The notes under the pieces are model-generated. The model worked only from the letters and a program-made list of their open reading frames with translations. It did no database searches and had not been told where the DNA came from. DNA of 64,000 bases, taken from positions 1,116,001-1,180,000 of the forward strand of contig NZ_RBHX01000001.1 of the NCBI RefSeq assembly GCF_003626735.1, read 5' to 3'. Positions 1 through 8,140 of the stretch are shown piece by piece (position 1 is the stretch's first letter; the number at the start of each line of letters is the position of its first letter). The DNA is from Microbacterium sp. CGR2. GTDB taxonomy: Bacteria > Actinomycetota > Actinomycetes > Actinomycetales > Microbacteriaceae. The position numbers were made by a program, and so were the translations under genes.

Positions 1-330
1 CGAAGACAACTGCCCATCCACCAGCAGCGACGGCGGTCACGGCCGCAAGCCAGGTTTCGGTGACCGCCCACGTGCTCCCCAGCGGTTGGACGCCTGGACC
101 GCGCTGTTCCACCTCTGTCGCGGCATTCGCGTACAGATCCGACACGTACCGGTTGAACGTGTCGGCAAACAGGGCCAGGCCAGCATCGACACGGGCGGGG
201 TCCCCTGTCTGAACGGCTTTCGTCACCTTTGTGGAAGTCTCTGGCTCTCAGCGACCGCCGGGGCGACGGATGCCAGGGCCAAAGCGAATGCCCCCGTCAT
301 CGCAACTACTGCATGCTTAATCCGCTTCAT
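1..330 (-). pseudogene. SdpC-like secreted toxin gene, reading frame broken, cut by window edge
   Basis: An ATG at 330 opens a 35-codon frame that encodes a clean signal peptide (basic MKRIK, hydrophobic core, APAVAES cleavage zone) and stops at 223-225. A second frame, open from 247 to the window edge, continues with sequence such as KAVQTGDPARVDAGLALF and a hydrophobic, Ala/Val-rich stretch. That order (Sec signal, Q-x-G-D-P segment, hydrophobic toxin core) is what I recall of the SdpC cannibalism-toxin family, but the segment usually lying between signal and QTGDP is missing and the frames do not join. The start overlaps the 3' end of the upstream SdpI-like immunity gene by 14 bases, which supports the start and the pairing. 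I read it as a decayed toxin gene. A sequencing indel, or an unrelated secreted protein, are the alternatives. Confidence 0.45.
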
Positions 331-730
331 TGGTTACGTCTCTCTGTTTGTGATTGTCGTGGCCGGTACCAGTTGCCCTCGCAGCCCGGTTGGCAACGAT
401 GCCGCTGATTATTAGGCAGGCAAGGACGGAGGCGAAGCCTCCCAAGGTGATGACGATGACAGCGGGATTGGAAGCTTCCGCACCCATGAAACCGAGGGAC
501 GCCAATGCCAAGCCGAAAACGGTCGCCGCGATTGCCGAAGACCACACCCACGGGACTGGAGCTATATGCCCGCGAGACCACGCCTCATCGGAGGCGAGCG
601 TCGCGCGGGTACGAATACCCAAGGCGCGATTGCGGTCGAAGGACTCGTTCTTCATCGCACGACTCATGGAACCGAAGATAACCGCCGTGAGAAAAAATCC
701 TGCTGCGATAACGAAAAGGGTGTCTGTCAC
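317..730 (-). CDS. SdpI-family membrane protein (putative toxin immunity)
   Basis: This 137-residue protein has an N-terminal membrane helix (residues about 4-22) and two more after residue 60. The central motif GIRTRATLASDEAWSRGH matches the hallmark of the SdpI/YhfL family (GIRTPWTLSSDEAW-x-x-x-H). In Bacillus subtilis, SdpI confers immunity to, and senses, the SdpC toxin. The GTG start at 730 is preceded by AAGGG at a 7-base spacing. The next gene on the strand encodes an SdpC-like signal peptide and overlaps it, so an immunity-toxin operon is likely. Base composition is more AT-rich than the neighbouring genes, which hints at transfer. There is no SdpR-like repressor in view. Confidence 0.75.
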   Translation of the reverse strand: MTDTLFVIAAGFFLTAVIFGSMSRAMKNESFDRNRALGIRTRATLASDEAWSRGHIAPVPWVWSSAIAATVFGLALASLGFMGAEASNPAVIVITLGGFASVLACLIISGIVANRAARATGTGHDNHKQRDVTNEAD

Positions 731-1411
731 CCTTCAGCCCTTGCGTACTTCATCACTCAGGCGCCGTCGAGGAGCGACATGGGAACCATCGATCTCTGAT
801 GTGATCGCGCCTTCGAGCGCTTGCAGCACTCGCGATAAGCCCTAAGGGCTCTCGAAACGATTTTCATGACACGTGATGACACTGCACACAACCCCCTGAA
901 CTGCCTAGTACGTAAGGGTTCCACGGATCCTCACCCAGGTCCAGAAAGTGCACCTTCTATTCGTGGAGCGTTGCTCCGCGAGCGTGGTTTAGGCGCTGCT
1001 CTCTTTTGATTAGGGTCAGGGTCAGCGCGGTGGGAAACTATCACGTGCTCACGCCAATATGGCAATATAACGCGCGATATCCGCCGCCCCGCAGGCGCTC
1101 CGAGATTTGAGCCGGGACGGCCACGCGGCTTGAACACCAATTTGTGGGCTGTCCTTCACGGGTGCGACGGAGCCCCCCTAGGGCCCCGGCGTCCCCAGAT
1201 CGCCGAGGCCCTGCGAGAGTGCCGCGGCCTCCCAGCCGCAGCACCCTCGGAGCAGATGGTGTCCGTGTCGTATCCGTGCTCCCCAGCGGACGGATTCCCC
1301 AGAACGACTGCGCCTCCCTCGCACCTCACGCCTTCGAGGCCCTTCGCATGACACCTTCCGAAGAACAGGAGGGGGAAGCATCCGTTCTGATACATCGAAG
1401 GGAAAAACGGC
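731..1411. other. Long intergenic region without convincing genes
   Basis: About 680 bases lie between the CHAT gene's 3' end and the SdpI-like gene. The part from 840 to 1090 is noticeably AT-richer than the flanks. A short inverted repeat (AGCCCTAAGGGCT, about 838-850) is visible. Small open frames on the minus strand near 1156-1446 have Arg/Gly-rich, shadow-like composition, and I do not support them as genes. The promoter of the SdpI-like gene should lie here, but I could not pick it out. Confidence 0.5.
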
Positions 1412-3862
1412 TCAGAATCCGTTCCCGTGAGTCTGGAACGGCGCACGGAGTCCGGTGCGAGCGGATGCCGCGCTCAGAGCGACCGCCGGCTCGACTCCTC
1501 GGGCGAGATCGGCATGCACGGCGCTGAGCAGTTCGCACGCGATGTCGTCGGGCACCGCGACGGGGGCGGCGATGACGCACTCCGCGCCGGCATGCAGCCA
1601 CACTCTTGTCATGCCGAGTGCTTCCTCACCCCAGCGCACCGACGAACGGCCCAACTCGCAGGCGGACAGGATGACGACCTCGGGAACCCGCGGAATGAGG
1701 TCGACGTCGTAGCCGAAAAGCGTGCCGTCGACGAGCTCGAAGCCCGAGAACAGCGGGTTGTCCACCGCGTGCCTCCCGTGGGCGGCGATATGCAGCACGT
1801 CGGTGTCTGTCGCGAGGGCCGTCACCGCCGCGACCGTGGCGTCCTGCCCTTCGAGGATCTGCGGCGCAGCCGCTCTCCCGCCCCAGGCTTCCGCCGCGCG
1901 CCGCACCTCCTCAGACGCCCGGGCCACCCGGGGCCCTGCGGCCAAACCGACGACGCGGGTGCTCGACCCGCTTCGGCGTCGTCCGGAAAGCCACCGCGAG
2001 ACGGAGGCGGCGAGGGTGAAGGGCGTGCCGGCCATGCCGGGCAGCATCGACCACGGCACACCACCCAACGCACCCGGCACCGTGATCACCACGCGTCCGG
2101 CAGCGGGGGCAGCGAGACGAGCCGGCGCGAGCAGGTCGGCGTCGAGGAGCCGCAACCGCGCATCGAGTGCCTTCTCGGTCACCAGCCCCATCTGCCCGCC
2201 GCGGGTGAGGGCGGCCATGTCGAGATCGGCGCGCAGTCCGTCGAGCCCTGCTTCGACCCGCGGCCACGACAGGTCGACGATCGTCGCTCCGGAAGCCGTC
2301 ACCACCACGCAGTGCAGCGCCGACCCGGTGAACACGTACGACAGCACCGCTGTGTCGGGATCGAGCTGCACCATGGTGTCGCGCAGGCCGAAGCGGTCAC
2401 GCGTACCGCCCGAACCGGTCGTCGCCCACTGACGTTCACGAACGCGATCACGGAGGGTGCGCACTCGGGCGTCGGTCGTCCAATCCTGGCCGGCGAGCTC
2501 GGCGCGCAGCATCCGCAGTTCGGCCAGGTCGTCGGCCAGAGATTCGTCATGCGGCGGACGCACGGGCGCCACCTGCTGGCTGAGGTGTCGGGCGCGCTCA
2601 GACCATTCGAACAGGATCGCGGGGTCGCGCAGCCGCGCAGCGGCTGCCAACCCGGCGAACATCAGCTGACTGCCGTGCATCGCGACGGACGCCTGCAGGT
2701 CGAGTGCGCCGAAGGATCGCTGCCAGGCGGCCAGGAGGTCGAGCCCCTCGGCCGTGGCACGCAGCGCCTCGCGGTGCCGTCCCGAAGCGGCGGCCCGCGC
2801 GGCCCGCACTTCGTGGGCCCGCAAACGCAACGGCGTCGGCGCGGACTCGTCGATCCGCGGCATGCGGCCCGTGCCGTCGCGCCGGGCACTGAGCCGCAGA
2901 GCCATGGCCTCGGTGCGGAAGCCACGGCGTTCGAGGACCTTCGCGACATGCGCGAACGCGTCGGCGTCAACGCGGCTCCGGGGGCGAGCCTGCTGCTGCG
3001 CCTCCAGACGGACAGCATCGGCTCGCGCCGCCCAGCCGTCGTTGCCGAGAGCCGCGAACCGTCGGGCAGCAGCGCGCGCGGTGCGCTCCGCGGCCGCGGA
3101 GTCATGGCGCAGCAGGGAACGGGCGAGATGGAACTCCGCTTCGGCTCGCGCCTGCCGCATGCGCTGCGCCCCGAACTGTGTGGCGACCTGGCCGAGCAGC
3201 GCCTCGGCTTCGGTGGTGAGGCCCGCATCGCGGAGCACCTCGGCCCGGTCGAGGTCGCTGATCGCGGCGGCCAGATCGCTGCTCGCGGCGAGCGTCGGTC
3301 GAGAACGGGTCATGAGCGAGAGTGCGGTCACGAGGTCGCCACCCAGCAATGCCGCGTAGCCGAGATTGTGCGTGGCCTCGGCGAGCGGCCCCTCGTCACC
3401 CGCCGCCTCGTAGACGGCGACCGCGCGCCGGAGATCCTCGATGCAGGCGTCGAGCTCGTGCCGCTGCATCCGCACGACCGACCTGTTCATCAGGCAGTTC
3501 GCCAGCTCGGTCGTGTCCTCGCTGGCCGCCGCGAGCGCGTCGACGGCCCGGGTGAGCATCGTCTCGGCTTCTTCCAGCCGCCCTCCGTGCATGAGGAGGG
3601 TGCCGAGCTGGCCGCTGAGGAGTGCCACCGTCTCGCGCAGCAGGCCCGCACGGCGGAGCGCCGTCCGGCAGAGACGTTCGGCCGCGGCGGGTTGACCGGT
3701 CTGCGCGAGCACGTAGGCGGCGGTGCCGTCGATGCGGGCGCGCAGGTCGGCGTCGTCGGTACGAGCGGATGCCGCATCCAACGCGCGTCTCGCCTGCGTG
3801 AACCGTCGTGCATTCGCCGCTTCGACGCCGCGCCGGTGCAACTCGATCGCGGCCAGGGGCAT
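1412..3862 (-). CDS. TPR-CHAT caspase-like protease
   Basis: About 816 residues. Residues roughly 1-400 are helical, Ala/Arg-rich tetratricopeptide-like repeats (for example RAVAVYEAAGDEGPLAEATH). The C-terminal 300 residues are a CHAT domain: the catalytic His lies in HIAAHG (about His695) and the Cys in LSACELG (about Cys735), the dyad expected of the caspase/separase-like clan CD peptidases. No signal peptide, so it should act in the cytosol. TPR-CHAT proteins are known as effectors (Csx29 of Craspase) and as activators of bacterial gasdermins, but no gasdermin or RNA-guided protein is nearby. It is the last gene after the sigma factor, a small protein and an S8 protease on the same strand. 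I chose the ATG at 3862 because upstream GTG starts would run through an intergenic repeat; the 43 extra residues have no domain character. Confidence 0.85.
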   Translation of the reverse strand: MPLAAIELHRRGVEAANARRFTQARRALDAASARTDDADLRARIDGTAAYVLAQTGQPAAAERLCRTALRRAGLLRETVALLSGQLGTLLMHGGRLEEAETMLTRAVDALAAASEDTTELANCLMNRSVVRMQRHELDACIEDLRRAVAVYEAAGDEGPLAEATHNLGYAALLGGDLVTALSLMTRSRPTLAASSDLAAAISDLDRAEVLRDAGLTTEAEALLGQVATQFGAQRMRQARAEAEFHLARSLLRHDSAAAERTARAAARRFAALGNDGWAARADAVRLEAQQQARPRSRVDADAFAHVAKVLERRGFRTEAMALRLSARRDGTGRMPRIDESAPTPLRLRAHEVRAARAAASGRHREALRATAEGLDLLAAWQRSFGALDLQASVAMHGSQLMFAGLAAAARLRDPAILFEWSERARHLSQQVAPVRPPHDESLADDLAELRMLRAELAGQDWTTDARVRTLRDRVRERQWATTGSGGTRDRFGLRDTMVQLDPDTAVLSYVFTGSALHCVVVTASGATIVDLSWPRVEAGLDGLRADLDMAALTRGGQMGLVTEKALDARLRLLDADLLAPARLAAPAAGRVVITVPGALGGVPWSMLPGMAGTPFTLAASVSRWLSGRRRSGSSTRVVGLAAGPRVARASEEVRRAAEAWGGRAAAPQILEGQDATVAAVTALATDTDVLHIAAHGRHAVDNPLFSGFELVDGTLFGYDVDLIPRVPEVVILSACELGRSSVRWGEEALGMTRVWLHAGAECVIAAPVAVPDDIACELLSAVHADLARGVEPAVALSAASARTGLRAPFQTHGNGF

Positions 3863-3952
3863 TCGACCAGGATGCCGTGCGCCAAGGCTCCGGGGAAGAG
3901 CGGGGACCCTCCGGCATCCGCGCCGGCGTCCAGGGGCTCGTCCGCCTTCGGG

Positions 3953-4038
3953 GCACAGATGTCGGAAGAAAGTACAGATGCCGGGAGACACGCCGCGTTT
4001 CGGGCCGACATCCGTCCGTCAACCCGACAAGTGCGCGG
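3953..4038. repeat. Intergenic palindromic repeat, family 1, copy A
   Basis: About 86 bases between the S8 and CHAT genes. It begins GCACAGATGTCGG, has a second ACAGATG and then CCGACATCCG, and ends CCCGACAAGTGCG. The same order of inverted TGTCGGG / CCCGACA half-sites occurs at 35199-35284 and 53983-54081. This copy is the most divergent. It could fold in the operon mRNA and separate expression of the two proteases. Confidence 0.8.
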
Positions 4039-4080
4039 TGTGTGCCCGTCAGCAGACCCGAGACCGCTGGGCGGCAGCCG

Positions 4081-5652
4081 TCAGCTGCGGTCGACCGGCG
4101 TGGGCAGTGTCGTGAGCACGGCCGCGACGGCCTTGGCCGCGGCATCCGCCTTCACGCCCTCCGTCGGCACCGGCCCGAGTTGCGCGGCGATCCGCCCGGC
4201 GACATACGGGGCGGCGAACGACGTGCCGCTCCACACCGCGAAGCCCCCGCGGTAGTCGTCCGGGTCGAGGGTCTCGCGGCGAAGGCCGTCGAGGTCGGCC
4301 CGCGTCGCCGCCTGATCGCCACCGACGAATGCGGGTGATGTGCTCACCACGGCCGCACCCGGAGCATAGGTCTGCACCCACGGTCCGACGTTCGAGAACA
4401 GCGCGACCGACCGTGCCGACGGATTCAGCGCACCCACCGAGATGTGCGGCGCGGCGGTGTCGGGCCGGATGCCGTTGTCGGCTCCCGGCCATGGCCACAG
4501 CGACGCCGGGAACGAGGGCCGGTCGATGGCGTCGTTGCCTGCCGAGCAGACGACGACACAACCGAGCTCCCGGGCTTTGGCGAGCAGGGCGAACAGGGTC
4601 AGGCTGAACAGGCCGTCGGTCGGCGTCTCGTGGTAGTAGCCGAGCGAGAGACTCAGCACGTCGATCGGGAACCCGGTCTTGGGGTTCTCGCGATGACGAC
4701 GCAGCAACTCCACGACCTGGCCCACCGTGCGCAGCAGAGTGCTCTCGTCGATCACACCGAGCGCGCCGGCGACACGCACCGAGAGGATGTCGGCATCCGG
4801 GGCCGCCTGGCGGACGATGCCCGCGATGAAGGTGCCGTGCCCGGCGACCGCATCGATCTCGCCGTCGAGCTGACCGTACAGATCGGGATAGCGTTCCGGG
4901 TCGGCGTCGTCGGTGAGGCCGACCGGAACGCCGTCGAGCTCGATGTGGCGGGTGACGACGTCGGCCGGCAACCAGGCGTGTTCCCCGCAGCCGGTGTCGA
5001 GGACGGCGACGACCGGCCGTCGTCCGCGCTTCGGCGCCGGTCCGCGCTGAGGTGCCGGTCCCAGCCAGCTGACCGGCTGCCGCGCTCCGCGTCCGGGTTC
5101 GAGATAGTCTTCGCTGCCGCCGGCGCCCGCCCCGCGGGTTCCTCCGCCGACGGGATTGGTGCGGCTGAAAGGGTTCGTCCGGCTGAAGGGATTCGTGCGA
5201 CTGAACGGGTTGAGCCCCACCGGATCGATGGACAGCACATGCTCGAGACTTGTGCGCGGCATCGTCGAGCGCGACATCCGACGTGCTCGCTGGAGCACGC
5301 GCCAGGCGTCCGGGGCGATCGGCGACTCTCCCCGTTCCGGTTGGTCCGGCGTCGTCAGATGTGCGCGAAGGAATCCGGGGACGCCCGGGGCGATCTCGCG
5401 GGCAGCACGGTCGCCGGACTCGATCTCGAGCCGCCACCCGAACGAGTCGGCGGCGTCGCGTAGCGTCCGCACCTCCTGGTCGTAGGCCTCGTTGTCCTCC
5501 GGTGTCTGTGTGATCAGCAGCCGTTGCGGCAGGTATGCCGTGGGGAAAGCCCGGATGCCGTCGACCGGCTCGAGGCTCGGGTCGAGTGCGGTGCCGCGGC
5601 GGATCGATCCTTCGGCCCGGTCCTGCCAGGTCCATCCCTGCGGCTGATCCAT
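4081..5652 (-). CDS. Cytosolic subtilisin-like (S8) serine protease
   Basis: 523 residues with the full S8 triad: Asp219 in VVAVLDTG, His272 in GHGTFIAGIV and Ser478 in GTSFAAPYVAG, plus oxyanion Asn373 in SAGND. There is no signal peptide or transmembrane segment, unusual for subtilases, so it probably acts inside the cell. Residues 1-140 form an N-terminal region unlike a standard I9 propeptide. Residues 148-165 are three perfect NPFSRT repeats, followed by a Gly-rich linker into the catalytic domain. It sits 58 bases downstream of the small 151-residue protein and upstream of the CHAT protease, so two proteases of different clans share an operon led by a sigma factor. It might activate, or be activated by, the CHAT protein; that is inference. 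Confidence 0.9.
   Translation of the reverse strand: MDQPQGWTWQDRAEGSIRRGTALDPSLEPVDGIRAFPTAYLPQRLLITQTPEDNEAYDQEVRTLRDAADSFGWRLEIESGDRAAREIAPGVPGFLRAHLTTPDQPERGESPIAPDAWRVLQRARRMSRSTMPRTSLEHVLSIDPVGLNPFSRTNPFSRTNPFSRTNPVGGGTRGAGAGGSEDYLEPGRGARQPVSWLGPAPQRGPAPKRGRRPVVAVLDTGCGEHAWLPADVVTRHIELDGVPVGLTDDADPERYPDLYGQLDGEIDAVAGHGTFIAGIVRQAAPDADILSVRVAGALGVIDESTLLRTVGQVVELLRRHRENPKTGFPIDVLSLSLGYYHETPTDGLFSLTLFALLAKARELGCVVVCSAGNDAIDRPSFPASLWPWPGADNGIRPDTAAPHISVGALNPSARSVALFSNVGPWVQTYAPGAAVVSTSPAFVGGDQAATRADLDGLRRETLDPDDYRGGFAVWSGTSFAAPYVAGRIAAQLGPVPTEGVKADAAAKAVAAVLTTLPTPVDRS
5158..5211 (-). repeat. Three 18-base tandem repeats encoding NPFSRT
   Basis: The linker of the S8 protease is encoded by three tandem units that each give Asn-Pro-Phe-Ser-Arg-Thr, followed by a partial fourth (Asn-Pro-Val). 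Synonymous differences between units show that the peptide, not only the DNA, has been kept. The position between pro-region and catalytic domain suggests a flexible or cleavable linker. Confidence 0.85.
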
Positions 5653-5710
5653 GGGTCATCCTCTCGGTGCGGGTCACCCCGCGGTATCGTCGGCGGGCAG
5701 CGCCCGAGGG

Positions 5711-6166
5711 TCAGAGTTCGAACTGCGGCGTCGAAAGCATGCGCGAGGGAGCCTCGGACCCGGTCGTCAGACGCACGCGGGTGAGGCCGGGAGGGACCTC
5801 GTCGAAGACGAATCGCCCCGTGTCGGTCGGCGTGGTCGTCGTCGATCGCTCCCCTTGGGTCAACACGATCTCGTCGGCGCGGGCGTCGACCCAGCCGTCC
5901 ACACGACGGCGTCCGGTCGCGGTCGTCGTGACATGCAAGAGGATGCTGGTGCTGCCGTCGCTGAACTGCAGCGTGAGAGCATCCGCTTCGCCGCGCACGG
6001 CGGCCAGGTCGCCGTCGACGAGGGTGAGCAGCGCATACTCGCGGTTCAGACCGTCGGCGGCGACCGCCGCGACCATGCGATCGATCAGGTCCGCGGGCAT
6101 CGGGTCGACGTCCCCCCACAGCGTGCGCAGCCGCGCGAACATCGCGGCGTCATCCTGGTCGGTCAC
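5711..6166 (-). CDS. Small acidic protein of the sigma/S8/CHAT operon
   Basis: 151 residues with no membrane helix or signal. Residues 1-60 are helical (MFARLRTLWGDVDPMPADLI), which recalls the start of anti-sigma-like proteins. The rest looks beta-rich and ends with TGRFVFDEVPPGLTRVRLTT, the F-x-x-V-P-P-G pattern typical of the last strands of carboxypeptidase-regulatory/transthyretin-like beta domains. Its start overlaps the sigma gene's stop by four bases (ATGA), so the two are translationally coupled. It could be a soluble partner of the sigma factor or an adaptor or substrate for the proteases. I do not recognise a named family. Confidence 0.6.
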   Translation of the reverse strand: MTDQDDAAMFARLRTLWGDVDPMPADLIDRMVAAVAADGLNREYALLTLVDGDLAAVRGEADALTLQFSDGSTSILLHVTTTATGRRRVDGWVDARADEIVLTQGERSTTTTPTDTGRFVFDEVPPGLTRVRLTTGSEAPSRMLSTPQFEL

Positions 6167-6798
6167 GGCAAGCCCTCCTCTCGCGGCGTGAGCGGCGCAT
6201 CCAGAAGTGCGCGCAGCTTGGCGAGGCAGCGGTTGCGTGTGGGCCCGATGCTCCCGATCGGCATGGCCAGATCAGCGGCGAGTCGTGCGTAATCGGGACG
6301 GTCGTCGAAGGCGATCACCCGCAGCAGTCGCTGGCAGCGCTCGGCCAGGCGTTGGACGGCCGCCCAGAGACGGCGGTTCTCATCGCCGATCGCGGCGTGC
6401 TCTTCGGCGGAGGCCTGTTCCGGAAGAAGCACGTCGAGGTCTTCGGCATCCGCCGTGTCGATCCGGTTGCTGGCCTTGCCGACTTTCCACGCCTCACGTC
6501 GCGCAGTGGTCGTGAGCCAGGCGGCCACCGCCCGCGGGTCGGTGATGGAGACGTGCCCACGTACCAACCGCAACCAGGTCGTCTGGACGACGTCTTCGGC
6601 GAGGGTGCGCTCGAGGCCGTAGGCGCGCACGACGTGCCAGAGCACGGGCGTCATGAGGCGTACGAGCTCGTCCATCGCGCGGCTGTCGCCCTCGCGCCAT
6701 GCGTCGAACGACTGGGCGGCGCGTTTCCAGCGGGCCGGTCCGTCGTCTGAAGCAGGATCGAGAGCAGCGCCGGGTGCGCCGTCGATCATGAAGCCCAT
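6163..6798 (-). CDS. ECF-like RNA polymerase sigma factor
   Basis: About 211 residues. Region 2 is seen in AMDELVRLMTPVLWHVVRAY and EDVVQTTWLRLVRG (the DVVQ-TW core of sigma-2.2 to 2.4). Region 4 is seen near the C-terminus (RPDYARLAADLAMPIGSIGP, then TRNRCLAKLRALL), with a helix-turn-helix. I chose the ATG at 6798 because AGGTG lies nine bases upstream; a further in-frame ATG at 6789 and an upstream one at 6855 are possible. It heads the operon with the small protein, S8 protease and CHAT protease, so it probably switches on that operon. There is no classical membrane anti-sigma factor here, so the signal would have to reach it another way. Confidence 0.85.
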   Translation of the reverse strand: MGFMIDGAPGAALDPASDDGPARWKRAAQSFDAWREGDSRAMDELVRLMTPVLWHVVRAYGLERTLAEDVVQTTWLRLVRGHVSITDPRAVAAWLTTTARREAWKVGKASNRIDTADAEDLDVLLPEQASAEEHAAIGDENRRLWAAVQRLAERCQRLLRVIAFDDRPDYARLAADLAMPIGSIGPTRNRCLAKLRALLDAPLTPREEGLP

Positions 6799-6832
6799 TG
6801 TGATCACACCTACCAGGAGCACGGCAAGACAT

Positions 6833-6865
6833 TCCTGATACATGTCCGGGTCCAAGAATTCCGGT
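6833..6865 (-). promoter_or_regulatory. Candidate ECF-type promoter of the sigma/CHAT operon
   Basis: Reading on the minus strand, GGAATT (6862-6857) is followed 16 bases later by TATC (6840-6837), about 40 bases before the chosen sigma start. A GGAAT box at this distance is the usual -35 of ECF promoters, so autoregulation is plausible. The -10 match is weak. Confidence 0.3.
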
Positions 6866-6929
6866 GACGTGCGGGGGTGATGCGGCGACCGATGCCGTTT
6901 TCCCCGCGCTCACTTCCGATCGACCGCGG

Positions 6930-7997
6930 TCACTTCCGGTCGCCGTCGTCTTCCCGCGCGGCCTGCTGGCGGAGCCGGCGTCCTTCCTCGATGTCCTTCT
7001 GCTCCTTTTCCGCCGCCTTGTCGCTCTTGCGGGTGTCGCGCGCCGGGAGCTGGATGTCCTCCTCGGCGGCGATGCCCGCCTGCAGCTGTCGGCCACGTTC
7101 GAGCTCGGCATCGAACTCCGCACCGAACAGCAGCGCGAGGTTCGCGATCCACAGCCACAGCAGGAAGATGATGATGCCCGCCAACGACCCGTAGGTGCGG
7201 TCGTAGTTGGAGAAGTTCCCGACGTAGAAGCCGAAGGCGAGGGTCGCCAGGCCCAGCACGATGATCGCCAGCAGGGCGCCGATGCTGATCCAACGGAACT
7301 TCGGCTGTTTCGCGTTCGGGGTGGCGTAGTACAGGATCGCCACGATCAGCACCACGATGAACGCCAGCACAGGCCACTTCGCGATGGACCAGATCGTCTG
7401 CGCGACCTCACCGATGCCGAGGGCGTCGCCGATCGCTTTCGTCACAGGACCCGAGACGACGAGGATGATCGCGGCGATCACGATCAGCACGATCGTGATC
7501 ACGGTCACCAGCAGTTGAGTGGGCTTCAGCTTCCAGAACGGCCGACCCTCCTCGATCTCGTAGATGCGGTTCATCGCCCGGCTGAAGGCACCCACGTATC
7601 CGGATGCCGACCAGATCGCGAGCAGCACACCGGTGATCAGCGCGAATCCGGCCGCGGGGGAGTCCGCGATCTGCTCGATGGGCCCGCGGATGGTCTCGAC
7701 CGTCTCGCCGGGAGCGACCTGCTCGATGATCCCGAGCACCGCGTCACTGGCGGCCTTGCCCTGCCCGACGACCCCGAGGAGCGAGAAGATCGCGATGAGA
7801 CCGGGGAACAGCGACAGCACGGCGTAGTACGTCAGCGACGCGGCGATGTCGGTGCACTGATCGGACGAGAACTCTCGGATCGTCTTCTGCAGGACGTACT
7901 TCCAGGACCGCTTGTGGATCTCATCCGGAGAGTCCGGCTTGCCGGGGGCTTCAGGATCGGGGCCGGTGCGGTTCGTGGAGTGGGCGTTGCTGGTCAT
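6930..7997 (-). CDS. YihY/virulence factor BrkB family membrane protein
   Basis: 355 residues with six predicted membrane helices between residues about 45 and 290 and charged, hydrophilic ends. The stretch SSDQCTDIAASLTYYAVLSL is the family signature (D-x-A-x-x-L-x-Y-Y-x-x-x-S-L-F-P). The family was once thought to include RNase BN; its real transport function is unclear. The C-terminal 45 residues are strongly charged (Lys/Glu-rich, RKSDKAAEKEQKD). It is transcribed divergently from the repeat-bearing membrane protein at 8141 and is not coupled to the sigma operon. Confidence 0.9.
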   Translation of the reverse strand: MTSNAHSTNRTGPDPEAPGKPDSPDEIHKRSWKYVLQKTIREFSSDQCTDIAASLTYYAVLSLFPGLIAIFSLLGVVGQGKAASDAVLGIIEQVAPGETVETIRGPIEQIADSPAAGFALITGVLLAIWSASGYVGAFSRAMNRIYEIEEGRPFWKLKPTQLLVTVITIVLIVIAAIILVVSGPVTKAIGDALGIGEVAQTIWSIAKWPVLAFIVVLIVAILYYATPNAKQPKFRWISIGALLAIIVLGLATLAFGFYVGNFSNYDRTYGSLAGIIIFLLWLWIANLALLFGAEFDAELERGRQLQAGIAAEEDIQLPARDTRKSDKAAEKEQKDIEEGRRLRQQAAREDDGDRK

Positions 7998-8140
7998 CGC
8001 TCCTGTGTACCGGCGGATGCCGTATCGGCCAGGACCCTTGCGGTCGACGGGATCACGGTGTAAACGGCGGAACAGTACGCGCTATCGCTCGGCGGGACAA
8101 GCACCTTCGACCACAGCTCCCCGGGGCCTAGCTTCAGAGC

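Noticed and set aside
1156..1446. 96-codon open frame after the CHAT gene
   Set aside because: No ribosome binding site, Arg/Gly-rich, overlaps the CHAT 3' end.
1427..4255. Very long open frame on the plus strand opposite the CHAT gene
   Set aside because: Arg/His/Gly/Pro-rich translation with no motif; a high-GC antisense shadow of the CHAT and S8 genes.
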